Of a DNA stretch of 53,670 nt, positions 32,326 to 41,690 are shown piece by piece. Source of the DNA: Streptomyces thinghirensis (GTDB lineage: Bacteria; Actinomycetota; Actinomycetia; Streptomycetales; Streptomycetaceae). The stretch is from positions 1-53,670 of the forward strand of contig JAKFGP010000064.1 of NCBI GenBank assembly GCA_021502835.1, read 5' to 3'. The notes beneath the pieces were generated by a model, which saw nothing but the letters and a program-made list of their open reading frames with translations, ran no database searches and was not told where the DNA came from. Each line of letters opens with the position of its first letter. The stretch's first letter is position 1. Made by a program: the position numbers and the translations under genes.

Positions 32326-32895
32326 CTAGTCGATCGCCGCCGCACCCGCCTGCGCGAACTTCTCGTCCAGCGTGCCGGACGGGGCACCCGCGACGCCGAT
32401 GCCGGCGATAGGAGCCTTGTCGGCGGTGACCGGGACGCCGCCGCCCAGGAACAGGGTGCCCGGGATGTCCTTCAGGTTCGGGGCGTTCTCCAGGCGGCCC
32501 TCCAACTCGCTGGTCGGCGCGTTCCAGGAGACCGCGGTGAACGCCTTCTTCTCGGCCGACTCGTAGGACTGCGGGCCGGCGCCGTCACCGCGCATGGTGA
32601 GGATCGTGTTGCCGTTGCGGTCGACGACCGCGACCGTGATCCGCTGGCCCTCCTTCTCGGCGGCCTTCAGCGCGGCCCGCGCCGCCTCGTTCGCGGCGTC
32701 GATCGTCAGGTGCGTGGAGGTGGTGGTGTCACGCTTTCCGGTCGCGGCGGCGGGGGCGGCGGCCACGGCGGAGTCCTGGGCGGCCCGCGGTGCGGAGGCG
32801 TTCGCCGCCACCGTGCCGAAGGTGCCGGCGGCGACGGCGGCGAGAACGGCGCCGCCGGTGGCGATGCGGGTGCGCCGGGAGAGGGTCTTCTTCAT
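32326..32895 (-). CDS. hbpS: Secreted haem-binding sensor protein HbpS
   Basis: An intact frame of 189 codons. The signal peptide has a twin-arginine look (SRRTRIATGGAVLAAVAAGT). The mature GlcG/HbpS fold follows: LTIDAANEAARAALKAAEKE, ITVAVVDRNGNTILTMRGDG, SYESAEKKAFTAVSWNAPTS and LFLGGGVPVTADKAPIAGIG. In S. reticuli and S. coelicolor HbpS is an extracellular octamer that binds haem and iron and modulates the kinase SenS under redox stress. The divergent senS-senR genes here confirm the assignment. A ribosome-binding site, gaggagcag, precedes ATG 32895. Confidence 0.92.
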   Translation of the reverse strand: MKKTLSRRTRIATGGAVLAAVAAGTFGTVAANASAPRAAQDSAVAAAPAAATGKRDTTTSTHLTIDAANEAARAALKAAEKEGQRITVAVVDRNGNTILTMRGDGAGPQSYESAEKKAFTAVSWNAPTSELEGRLENAPNLKDIPGTLFLGGGVPVTADKAPIAGIGVAGAPSGTLDEKFAQAGAAAID

Positions 32896-32916
32896 GGTGG
32901 TCTGCTCCTCGGGGTG

Positions 32917-32934
32917 GGATATCGGGGGATATCG
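32917..32934. promoter_or_regulatory. Direct repeat ggatatcg in the hbpS-senS intergenic region
   Basis: Two ggatatcg copies (32917-32924 and 32927-32934) are spaced 10 bases apart, one helical turn, 22 bases upstream of the hbpS ATG. They could be part of the SenR control region, though the position is close to the leader. This is a guess from spacing only. Confidence 0.3.
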
Positions 32935-33159
32935 CGGTGGGGAAGGGTCGGTCCCTCTGCTCTCCACCCTCCGCCCCGCGACCGGGGCGCACGGTCGCCG
33001 TTCCGGGTGCTCGTGGGCGACGGAACGGGCGACGGCGGGGGTCATCCGATCGGCTGACCCGCCGGCTCTCCCGAAGGGCCACCATGGGAGTGTCCGCGCA
33101 GCTCAGCGGTCTCCTACGGCACGTTGTAGGACACGAAGGCGACAAAGGAGGCGCGTGGG

Positions 33160-34424
33160 ATGCCGAAGCCGTACGACCCGGACACCCGGTGGCTCGGCGC
33201 CGTCATGCACGTGGCGTTCTTCCTGCTGCTCGGCGGCGCCCTGGCCCGCTTCCTGCTGCGCCACCCCGGCGAGCCCCGCACCCCGTGGATCCTCGCCCTG
33301 TCCCTCGCGCTGGCCGTGCTGCACCTGCTCGGCCCCGTCCTGAGCGGCCCCGGAGCGCGGCCCACCCGACGGCGCCTGGCCTGGCTCGGCCTGGTGGTCG
33401 TGGTGTGGATGGTGCTGGTCGTCCTCGCGCCCAGCTTCTCCTGGTGCGCGGTGCCCCTCTTCTACACCGGCCTGCGCACCCTGCCGGCCCGGGCGGCGCT
33501 CGTGCTGGTGACCGTCCTGACGGTGTTCGTCGTCGCCGCGCAGTTCCGGCTCGCCGGGCGCTTCGACCCGAACCTGCTGCTCGCGCCGCCCGCCGTCGCC
33601 GCGATCGCCGCCGCCGTCTTCCTGCACACCGAACGGCAGGCGGCCCGGCAGCGCGCCCTGATCGACGACCTGATCCGCACCCGCCGCGAACTCGCCGCCT
33701 CCGAGCGCCGTGAGGGCACCCTCGCCGAACGCCAGCGACTGTCCATGGAGATCCATGACAGTCTCGCCCAGGGCCTGTCCAGCCAGCGGATGCTGCTTCA
33801 GGCGGCCGAGCGGGTCTGGGAGTCCGACCCGGGCAAGGCCCGCACCCACGTCCGGGGCGCCGCCTCCGTCGCCGAGCACAACCTCACCGAGGCCCGCCGC
33901 TTCGTCCACGACCTCGCCCCCGCCGACCTCGCCACGGCGGCGGCGCCTTCAGGCGGCGCTGCGTGCCCTGGCCGCACGGGAGTCCGGCGACCACCTCACC
34001 GTGCGCGTCCACGTGGACGACGGCGCCCGCGATCCCGCCGCTGCCCGACCGCGTCCAGTCGGCCCTGCTGCGCATCGCCCAGGGCGCCCTGGCCAACGTC
34101 CGGGAACACGCGGACGCGTCCACCGTCGCGCTCACCCTCACCCTCCTCGACGACCAGGCCGTCCTGGACGTCACCGACGACTGGGCAGGGCTTCGACCCG
34201 GCCGCGCTGCCCGACGCCCCCCGCCGGGGTGCGCGGACACGGGCTGCCCGCCATGCGCGCCCGGCTGCGTCAGCTGGGCGGCACCCTGACCGTCGAGTCC
34301 GCGCCCGGCGAGGGCACCGTCCTGTCCGCCGCCGTCCCCCCGGAAGCGCCCCGAACCGATCCGGCCGACCCGCTGGAGGCCCCCGATGACCGCTTCCGGC
34401 TACTCCGCTGGAGGCCCCCGATGA
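33160..34424 (+). CDS. senS: Redox sensor histidine kinase SenS
   Basis: A NarL-type kinase. Five hydrophobic segments lie in the first 160 residues (MHVAFFLLLGGALARFLL; LGLVVVVWMVLVVLAP; FTALVLVTVLTVFVVAAQ-like region). The HisKA_3 box has QRLSMEIHDSLAQGLSSQRM with the phospho-His in EIHD, and the HATPase carries LLRIAQGALANVREHADAST and GHGLPAMRARLRQLGGTLTV. It partners HbpS outside the cell and SenR inside. Frame changes occur near 33945, 34035, 34190 and 34235. The stop is obscured by a 35-base duplication at the senS-senR junction. ATG 33160 has ggaggcgtggg upstream. Confidence 0.88.
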
Positions 34425-34428
34425 CCGC
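34371..34428 (+). repeat. 35-base-period tandem duplication at the senS-senR junction
   Basis: A 23-base string starting cgctggaggcccccgatgac occurs at 34371-34393 and again at 34406-34428. The period of 35 is not a multiple of three, so one extra copy shifts the frame and gives two possible senR ATG codons (34386 and 34421). Confidence 0.8.
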
Positions 34429-35073
34429 CCCGGCAGGCTGGTGGTCCGGCCCCCGTGCGCATCCTGGTCTGCGACGACCACGTCGTCGTACGCGCGGGCT
34501 GCTCGCCCTGCTCGACAGCGCCCCCGGCATCGAGGTGGCCGGTGAGGCGGGAACCGGCGAGGAGGCGCTCGCGCTCGCCCAGGCTGGCGCCGGACGTGGT
34601 GCTGATGGACCTTCAACTCGGCGAGGGCATCGACGGCGTGGAGACCACCCGCCGCCTCACCCAGGCCGGGGGAACCGCCCCGCACGTCCTGGTCCTCACC
34701 ACGTACGACACCGACGCCGACATCACCCGAGCCATCGAGGCCGGCGCGACCGGCTGCCTGCTGAAGGCCGAACGCCCCGAGGAACTCTTCGCGGCCATCC
34801 ACGCCGCAGCCGAGGGCCGCACGGCCCTGTCCGGACCGGTCGCCAGCCGGGTCATGGCCAACATGCGCAGCCCGCGCCCCCTCCCTCACCGACCGCGAAC
34901 GCGACATCCTGGCCCAGCTCGCCACCGGACGCGGCAACCGGGAGATCGCCCGCGCCCTGTTCATCAGCGAGGCCACGGTGAAGACCATCTGCGCCGCATC
35001 TACGACAAGCTCGGCGTCGACACCGCGCGCGGGCGCGGTCGCGGTGGCCGAGGGCGGCGCCTGCTGCCCGTGA
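34421..35073 (+). CDS. senR: Response regulator SenR
   Basis: The receiver starts VRILVCDDHVVVRAG with the acidic pair. The phospho-Asp is in PDVVLMDLQLGEGIDGVET (after one correction near 34580), and the conserved Thr and Lys are in VLVLTTYDTDADI and GCLLKAERPEEL. The C-terminus is a LuxR/NarL HTH: LTDRERDILAQLATGRGNRE, then ISEATVKTHLRRIYDKLGVD. ATG 34421 needs one indel before GTG 34455, which is the other possible start. SenR activates hbpS and antioxidant genes in relatives. A strong terminator follows. Confidence 0.88.
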
Positions 35074-35093
35074 CGCCTAGCTCCCGATACGCC

Positions 35094-35124
35094 GAAGGCC
35101 CCGGCGCACGACCGGGGGGCCTTC
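35094..35124. terminator. Bidirectional terminator between senR and terD
   Basis: gaaggccccgg and its near-perfect complement ccggggggccttc form a stable hairpin with a short loop between the convergent genes. Confidence 0.75.
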
Positions 35125-35153
35125 GTACAGGGAACTGAACGGGTGAGTGAACG

Positions 35154-35734
35154 TCAGACGTTCACACCGAAGTCCTGGGCGATGCCCACCAGGCCCGAGG
35201 CGTAGCCCTGACCGACGGCGCGGAACTTCCACTCGGCGCCGTTGCGGTACAGCTCGCCGAAGACCATGGCGGTCTCGGTGGCCGCGTCCTCGGAGAGGTC
35301 GTAGCGGGCGATCTCGGCGCCGCCGAGCCTTGTTGAGGATGCGGATGTAGGCGTTGCGCACCTGGCCGAAGTTCTGCGAGACGGTTCTCGGCGTCGTAGA
35401 TCGACACCGGGAAGACGATCTTCTCGATGTCGGCCGGGAGGGCCGGCCAGGTTGACGTTGATCGCCTCGTCGTCGCCGGCGCCCTCGCCGGTGCGGTTGT
35501 CACCGGTGTGGACGATCGTGGTGTCCGGCGTCTGCTTGTTGTTGAAGAACACGAAGTGGGCGTCGGAGTGAGACCTTGCCCTCCCGTGTTGACCGCGATC
35601 GCGGAGGCGTCGAGGTCGAAGTCGGTGCCGGTGGTGGTGCGGACGTCCCAGCCGAGGCCCACGGTGACTTCGGTCCAGGCCGGAGCCTCCTTGGTGAGCG
35701 AGACGTTGCCACCCTTGGACAGGCTTGCAGCCAT
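35154..35734 (-). CDS. terD: TerD-family calcium-binding stress protein
   Basis: The protein of about 191 residues starts [20 protein letters not shown]. It has the calcium-binding acidic motifs of Ter[15 protein letters not shown], then [35 protein letters not shown] and [20 protein letters not shown]. TerD proteins act in tellurite and oxidative stress resistance and, in Streptomyces, in calcium-linked development. Frame changes lie near 35333, 35385, 35447 and 35570. Its position beside hbpS-senS-senR is conserved in Streptomyces from memory. Confidence 0.92.
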
Positions 35735-35890
35735 TGTTGGGAGTCCCTTCCTTCGTGTACGTACGGCAAGAAAGCTACAGCTACCCCTATGAACGACGAG
35801 AGGGGTACGCAAGGTTCCTGCTCTCTTTACTTTCTTTACCGAGGCCTGGATCAGGATATTGGGATACGTGGGCCGTCCGGGGACGGGAAC

Positions 35891-36329
35891 ATGGACGGCA
35901 TGTCCGGTCCCCATGTCATCCGCGGCTCCGTCTCCCCTGCCCGAGGCCGAGCTCGTCTGGCGTTTCTCGCGCTCCTCGGGGCCCGGGCGGCCAGCACGTC
36001 AGCACCACGGACACGGCGGTCGAACTCCGCTTCGACCTGGCGAGACCAGGCCCCTGCCGGAGGTGTGGAAGACGCGGGCCCTGGAGCGGCTGGCCGGGCG
36101 CCTGACCGACGGCGTCGTCACCGTCCGCGCCTCCGAGCACCGCTCCCAGTGGCGCAACCGCGAGACCGCCGCCGTACGTCTCGCCGCGCTCCTCGCCGAG
36201 GCCACCGCGCCCCGCCCAAGCCCCCGCAGGCCGACCCGCATCCCGCGCGGCATCAACGAACGCCGGCTGCGGGAGAAGAAGCAGCGCTCGCAGACCAAGC
36301 GGGGCCGCACCCCGAAGAGCTGGGACTAG
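35891..36329 (+). CDS. arfB: Alternative ribosome-rescue factor ArfB (GGQ hydrolase)
   Basis: A short release-factor-like protein of about 145 residues. It has [20 protein letters not shown] with the GGQ peptidyl-tRNA hydrolysis motif. The middle includes [20 protein letters not shown]. The C-terminal tail is strongly basic ([20 protein letters not shown]) and enters the mRNA tunnel of stalled ribosomes in the known family. ATG at 35891 or 35900 (MSGPHVIRG). Frame changes occur near 35940, 35990 and 36050. Confidence 0.85.
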
Positions 36330-36802
36330 CTAGCCCAGCTCCAGCACGCCCACCGTCTCGCCCTCGCTGGTCTCCCCGTCGGGGCGGAAACCCAGGCCCA
36401 GGTAGAAGCCCTCGGGGCCGTCCGGGCCCGGATGCCAGGTCACCCAGCACTCCTCGCCGCCGCTGCGCGGACCTCCCAGGCCACCGACTCCACGGCGAGG
36501 CGGCCGTACCCCCGGCCCTGCTCCCCGGCCGCGATGTTCAGCCGCCACAGCCCGGAGCGCCGCACGCTGCCGTCCTCGTACCAGTCGATGTCGAAGAAGG
36601 CCCCCAGGGAAGCCCACGGGGCGGTCGCCGTCGACGATCAGGCGCGGCCAGGCGACGCCGGGGTGGAGGTAGGCCTCGGCGAGTGGACGTCACCACCGGT
36701 TCGACGGCGGACTCCTGTTCGGGGGCGCACGCGTATGCCGACGGCGGCTCGAAGTTCGCGCGAGTGATCTCTTCGAGGCGGAGGCGCGGTGCTGGTCGTC
36801 AT
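36330..36802 (-). CDS. GNAT-family N-acetyltransferase
   Basis: About 155 residues: RLRLEEITRANFEPPSAYAC at the N-terminus (after correction), IVDGDRPVGFLGAFFDIDWY in the middle, GEQGRGYGRLAVESVAWEVR with the acetyl-CoA loop, and GPEGFYLGLGFRPDGETSEG at the end. The length and the FYLGLGF strand fit small GNATs such as spermidine or aminoglycoside acetyltransferases; the substrate is unknown. Frame changes are near 36480, 36615 and 36690. The stop abuts the arfB stop tail to tail. Confidence 0.75.
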
Positions 36803-36851
36803 GCGCGCACCCTAGGCAGGCGGTGCGGGGACGGGCGAGCGAATTGAGGGC

Positions 36852-37382
36852 TCAGCCCAGCTGCCGGTACCGCCCCTTGAAGTACGCCAGCGGCCCTCCG
36901 TCCGCGCTCGGCAGCGAGGCGGTCAGTACGCGGCCGATGACCAGGGTGTGGTCCCCCGGCGGGGACCCGCTGCTCGGTACGGCACTCCAGGGTCGCCAGC
37001 GCCCCGCCCACCAGGGGCGCCCCGGACGCCTCGCCCCGCAGGTAGGGGATGTCCGCGAACAGCAGCCGGTCGCTGACGCGGCCCTTCATCGCGAAGCGGC
37101 CCGCGATGTGCCGCTGGCTCTCGGACAGGACGGAGACCGCCCCAAGGGCTGCTCGTCGAGCAGGTCGTCCATGCGGGAGCCCTCGCGCAGGCTGACCAGG
37201 ACCAGTGGCGGGTCCAGGGACACCGACATGAACGCCGTGGCCGTCATCCCGACGTCCTCGCCGCGCGGTGCCTGCGGGTCGTCGGGGTCGAGCGGCGGCT
37301 CCTGCGCGGTCACCAGGACCACGCCCGAGGCCAGCCGGGACATGGCGGCACGGAACTCCTCGTTGCTCACCCCCCTCAGCAT
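36852..37382 (-). CDS. Flavin reductase-like (FMN-binding split barrel) protein
   Basis: About 175 residues: EEFRAAMSRLASGVVLVTAQ, GMTATAFMSVSLDPPLVLVS, HIAGRFAMKGRVSDRLLFAD and GGALATLECRTEQRVPAGDH. This matches NADH:FMN oxidoreductases of two-component monooxygenases. No partner monooxygenase is adjacent, so it may serve a distant enzyme. Frame changes are near 36970 and 37140. ATG 37382. Confidence 0.83.
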
Positions 37383-37764
37383 GCCCGGCGAGGGGCGACG
37401 GCAACGGGGCGTGCCGGGACGCGGGGGACGTGAGGGAAGGGAGTGTTCGGCACCCCGCCACGCTAATCGGCGGGCCGCGGGCGGGGCATCGGGCCCCGGT
37501 CCGAATCGGGACCTAGGACCACAGAAGGAGACGTGCGCATACCTACAAACTTTGCGTTCAGTAAACGCCAGGAAAACGCAGAAACACCACTCAATTGTTC
37601 ATCTTTTCGCTGTGACTTGAGTCACAAGGAGCGGTAATTGTTGACCCTGTGTACCGAGTGGGGAGCGCGCTGTGATTCAGTGGCGGGGAACCTGCAAGGG
37701 CACCATCAGTAAAGGCGCCGAAGAGAACCCTTGATTCGCTGCGAGGTCTCGGGGGAGGGCGAGC
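37383..37764. other. Long upstream region of cdgB, about 380 bases
   Basis: This is a relatively AT-rich stretch (37530-37610), consistent with promoters. It includes a ttgacc -35-like hexamer near 37641 and the tgtgac-gtcaca palindrome listed separately. No small gene or RNA was recognised. Confidence 0.5.
37611..37626. promoter_or_regulatory. Candidate BldD box upstream of cdgB
   Basis: tgtgac ttga gtcaca is a perfect 6-base-arm palindrome compatible with the BldD pattern (AGTGA-type and TCAC-type arms). It lies 139 bases before the cdgB start. cdgB is a known BldD target in S. coelicolor. Confidence 0.5.
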
Positions 37765-39429
37765 ATGGAGACCGAGTCGGAGCCCTACGTCCGTCTTGCG
37801 TCCCTGCGTCAACTGCACCAGGTCATGGCCGACATGAACACGGCCCGCAGCCTGGCCGACACCCTGCAGACCGTCGCCGACGGCGTCGTCCAGGCCCTCG
37901 GGTACGAACTGGCGTGCATCAACCTGGTCCGCCCCGACGGCGACCTCGTCGTCGCCGCCTTCTCTCCGGCAACCAGGCCGCCGAGGCGCTCATCACCCGG
38001 CCGGGCGGGCTCCCGGGAGTCCTGGGACCGCCGCCTGAGCATGGGCGAGCAGTGGGGCGACCTGATCTTCATACCCCCACACCGAGGGCTGGATCCTCGA
38101 CGACGACGACGTCCCGCAGTGGTACACCGACGGGCCCGCGCCCCGCTTCGAGGACGAGTGGCACCCCTCGGACCGGCTCTTCGCCCCGATTACGCGCCCG
38201 GCCCGCAGGGCAGTGGCAACAGCGGCGAGCTGATCGGCGTCCTGTCCGTGGACCGGCCGCGCAACGGCCGCCGCCCCGGCGCCTGGGGCCGCGAGGCCCT
38301 GCAGATGTACGCGTTCCAGGCCGCCATCGCGATCAGCAACGCCCGGCTCCGCTCCAACATGCAGCGCGCCCTGGTCCGCCTGGAGCGCGACCAGCAGGCG
38401 CTCAGGGGCCAGCGAGGAGAGCTTCCGGCAGGCCTTCGAGTACGCCCCCCTCCGGCATGGCCATCGCCGAGATGGGCGGCGACCAGCACGGCCGGATCCT
38501 GCGCACCAACGACGCGCTCTGCCGCCTCCTCGGCCGCCCCGCCTCCGCGATGCGCCGCTACGCCTTCTCCGACCTCGTCCACCCCGAGGACATCGGCACC
38601 CTGCTGCGCACCTCCGCCAGGGCGGCCGGGCCGAGCTGCGCCTGGGCCGCCGCGACGGCACCTACGTCCGGGTCTCGCTGCGCAACAGCGTCGTCGCCGA
38701 CGCCGCCGACGGGCCGCGCTTCCTGCTCACCCACGTCGAGGACACAGAGGAACGCAAGCGCCGCGAGCTCCAGCTCGCCCACCGCGCCTCCCGACTCCCT
38801 CACCGGCCTGCCGAACTCCGCCGAGCTGCGCTCCGCCTCGCCGCCCGGCTCTGCCGGCGCCCGCAGGCGCCGCACGCGGGTGTGGTGGACGCCATGGACG
38901 CCGCGTACGGGGACTCCGCCGTCCTCGACTCCGGCGGCCACACCTTCGACTTCGGCGCGGTCACCGAGCCGTACGGCGCCTACGACCACCATGTGCACGC
39001 CGTCGCCCCCGCGGACGGGCGGGACGACGGCACGAAGGACTCGCGGTCCTCTTCTGCGACCTGGACGGCTTCAAGTCGATCAACGACCGGTTCGGGCACA
39101 ACGCCGGTGACACCGTGCTCATCGAGGTCGCCCGCCGGCTCAGCGGCGGCGTGCGCGACGGCGACACGGTGGCCCGGCTCGGCGGTGACGAGTTCGTGAT
39201 CCTCGCCAACGGGCTCGGCCGGGCCGACGCCCAGGACCTCGCCGTACGGCTGCGCAACGAGATCATCCAGCCCATCCGGGCCGAGGGAAGGGCCGTCCGC
39301 GTGGGCGCCAGTTTCGGCATCGGGTGGGCCCACTGCGGCATGACGGCGGACGAAGTGCTGAAGTCAGCTGACGAACGGATGTACGTCGAGAAACGATCTC
39401 GTCCCAAACAGCATCGCCGAGCCGGATGA
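37765..39429 (+). CDS. cdgB: GAF-PAS-GGDEF diguanylate cyclase
   Basis: The protein of about 555 residues has a GAF domain at about residues 15-190 (ADGVVQALGYELACINLVRP), then PAS/PAC (FRQAFEYAPSGMAIAEMGGD; FLLTHVEDTEERKRRELQL) and a C-terminal GGDEF domain. The active site is ARLGGDEFVILANG, and RDGD sits five residues before GGDEF, an intact RxxD inhibitory site. A long insert after DSLTGLPNSAEL separates that motif from VLFCDLDGFKSINDRFGHNA. It matches CdgB of Streptomyces, which makes cyclic di-GMP and affects development. Frame changes are near 37965, 38080, 38200, 38420, 38620, 38790 and 39035. Confidence 0.87.
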   Translation: METESEPYVRLASLRQLHQVMADMNTARSLADTLQTVADGVVQALGYELACINLVRPDGDLVVAAFSPATRPPRRSSPGRAGSRESWDRRLSMGEQWGDLIFIPPHRGLDPRRRRRPAVVHRRARAPLRGRVAPLGPALRPDYAPGPQGSGNSGELIGVLSVDRPRNGRRPGAWGREALQMYAFQAAIAISNARLRSNMQRALVRLERDQQALRGQRGELPAGLRVRPPPAWPSPRWAATSTAGSCAPTTRSAASSAAPPPRCAATPSPTSSTPRTSAPCCAPPPGRPGRAAPGPPRRHLRPGLAAQQRRRRRRRRAALPAHPRRGHRGTQAPRAPARPPRLPTPSPACRTPPSCAPPRRPALPAPAGAARGCGGRHGRRVRGLRRPRLRRPHLRLRRGHRAVRRLRPPCARRRPRGRAGRRHEGLAVLFCDLDGFKSINDRFGHNAGDTVLIEVARRLSGGVRDGDTVARLGGDEFVILANGLGRADAQDLAVRLRNEIIQPIRAEGRAVRVGASFGIGWAHCGMTADEVLKSADERMYVEKRSRPKQHRRAG

Positions 39430-39547
39430 TCACCAGGTCAGCGCCTTGATGCGGTCTGAGTCACCCTTTCGGGTCAGTGGGAGCGGGTAGGCTCGCCATC
39501 TCATACCCATACCGCACACGCACCGCATCTGGTTAGGAGACCTAGGG

Positions 39548-40535
39548 ATGACGCCCCGGCAACAACGGCGCGAGCACGCCCGAGGACGACGACCCCTTCG
39601 GCTACCTCTACGCCGACGGGCAGGCCAACGGGGCCCAGCCGCCGTCCGGTGGCTACGGCTACCCGAACTCGGTCAACCGGGTGCGTCCCGTCGGCACGCG
39701 GCAGTACGGAGCACCGCAGGGCCGGAGCCGCCCCGACCGCGGCCTACGGCCAGGCCGCCCCGCAGCAGCAGGGCACCTACGGCCAGCAGCAGGGCGCCTA
39801 CGGCCGGCCGAACGCGCACTACGCGGCGCCGGAGACCTTCCCCGGCGGCGGTTCTCCCACCGCCCCGCAGCAGTCGGCGCACGGCGGGGGCGGCGGGCGC
39901 CGCGGCCCCAACACCAAGGGTCTGCTGATCGGCGCGGTCGCGGTCGTCGCGGCGGTGGTCATCGGTATCGCCGTGGCCATGACGAGCAGCGGCTCGGAGG
40001 ACGACAAGGGCGGCGACGAGGCGGGCGGCGGCACCGCGCCCACCCAGTCCGACACCACCGGCCCGGAGCCCGTCGGCGAGCGACGGCGCCGAGGAAGAGG
40101 TGAAGCTCCCGGCCGTGGACGCGAAGGCGCTGCGGCTGTCGCCCGGCGTGGCGACGGCGTCGGAGATCGACGGCGCCCGGTCGGACGGCGGCGTCTATGT
40201 GGCCAATCTCAACCAGCCCGGCGCCTCGGTCACCTGGACCGTGGACGGCATCCCCGAGGACGGCCTCTACACCCTCTTCGCCGGCTACAGCGCGGCCGGC
40301 GAGGACCAGTCGATGACCCTGACGGTCAACGGCAAGGAGTTCGGCAGCAAGCTGAACCTGGGTAACTTCACCGGTGCCGAGGACGGCGACTTCGCCAAGG
40401 GCTGGACCAAGACCTACGCCTGGCCCACCCTCAACAAGGGCACCAACACCATCTCGCTCTCCTTGCGCCGACGGCGACAAGTGCAACGTCCTGCTGGACC
40501 AGTTCTCCCTGAAGAAGGGCCAGGTCAAGGACTAG
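39548..40535 (+). CDS. Membrane-anchored protein with C-terminal CBM35-like domain
   Basis: About 328 residues. The cytoplasmic N-terminus is Gln/Tyr/Gly/Pro-rich (QAAPQQQGTYGQQQGAYGRP). One membrane segment (GLLIGAVAVVAAVVIGIAVA) and an acidic linker follow. The outside beta-sandwich includes DGGVYVANLNQPGASVTWTV, LYTLFAGYSAAGEDQSMTLT and ISLSCADGDKCNVLLDQFSL, resembling CBM6/35 carbohydrate-binding folds. No catalytic domain is seen. It may sense or bind cell-wall or extracellular sugar. Frame changes are near 39560, 39720, 40080 and 40465. ATG 39548 follows ttaggagac. Confidence 0.72.
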
Positions 40536-40574
40536 GGGCCGGCGGACAGACCCCGGGGCGTACGGGCCGGCGCG

Positions 40575-41508
40575 TCAGGCCGCGCCCGCCTCCGCGGTCA
40601 CCGCGACCCCGCGTCCGAGCAGCTCCTCGTACGCCCCCCGGTCGAACTCGCCCGCCACCGGTGCCAGCACCGTCGCCGCGGACAGGGCGACCGCGCGGGC
40701 CAGGCGGTCCGGCCAGGGCAGGTGCTCGACCAGGCCGAGAGCAGTCCCGCGACCGCCGAGTCCCCCGCGCCGGTCGGGTTGCCGTGGACGTGTGCGGGCG
40801 GCGCGGCACGCCAGCGGCTCCTCCGGGGTCACCGCGAGCAGCCCGTCGGCGCCCAGCGAGGCGACCACCGAGCGGGCACCGCGGCGCCGGGCGGCCTGGG
40901 TGGCCCGCAGCGGCTCGTGGGAGCCGGTCAGCTCGGCCAGTTCGTCGGCGTTCGGCTGATCAGGTCCGGTCGGGCGGCGACCCCCCGGCGCAGCGGCTCC
41001 CCGCTGGTGTCCAGCAGCACGGGGACGCCGGCGGCGCGGGCGGTGCGCACCAGCCCGGCATAGGCGTTCACCGGGACGCCCGGCGGCAGGCTGCCGCACA
41101 GGGCCACCGGCGGCGGCACCGGCCAGCAGGTTCTCGTAGGTCTCCTGGAAGGCGTTCCACTCGGCGGGGGAGACGGCCGGGCCGGGTTCGTTGAGCTGGG
41201 TGGTGTCGCCGGTGCGTTCGTCGACGACGGCGATGGTGCGGCGGGTCGCCCCCGCGACCGGCACCAGCGCGTCGGTCACCCCGGGCACGCCGGTGAGCCC
41301 CGCGCGCACGACGTCCCCGGTGGTGCCGCCCGCGAAGCCGGTGACCGTCACCCGGTGTCCGAGGGCCGCCAGCACCCGGGCCACGTTCAGCCCCTTGCCG
41401 CCGGGGCGCTCCGTCACCGCGGTGACCCGGTGGGAGGCGTGGGGGGCGCAGGGCCGGGACCCGGTAGGTGATGTCGAGAGCGGTGTTCAGCGTGACGGTG
41501 AGGATCAC
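40575..41508 (-). CDS. PfkB-family sugar kinase (1-phosphofructokinase/tagatose-6-P kinase type)
   Basis: About 310 residues: ILTVTLNTALDITYRVPAL at the N-terminus, TERPGGKGLNVARVLAALGH (PfkB signature 1), VALCGSLPPGVP, and SPNADELAELTG. FruK/LacC relatives share this layout. The C-terminal anion-hole GAGD region is damaged by frame changes near 40745 and 40805, so the catalytic Asp cannot be confirmed. GTG at 41508 precedes ILTVTLN; a GTG at 41526 is possible. It is downstream of nagA on the same strand with a 182-base gap, so a role in amino-sugar use is likely but not shown. Confidence 0.78.
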
Positions 41509-41690
41509 CCGTGTCACCTGTGTCACCTGTGTCGACCTCCCCCGATCGGCTGCGGCTGCCGTGTGTCCCCGGATTCGCTCCGGTGTGTTCCGGGGACACG
41601 ATCATGCCAAAAGGACGGCGGCGGGCCCACCCCCGGTCCGGCCACCGTGGGCCGGTCCGGGGCCGGCCTCGATCCGGACTCGGGGACGGA

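Noticed and set aside
41503..41531. Repeated tgtcacctg units as an operator for the PfkB gene
   Set aside because: They encode or overlap the start of the kinase (repeated GTG ACA codons) and match no known operator.
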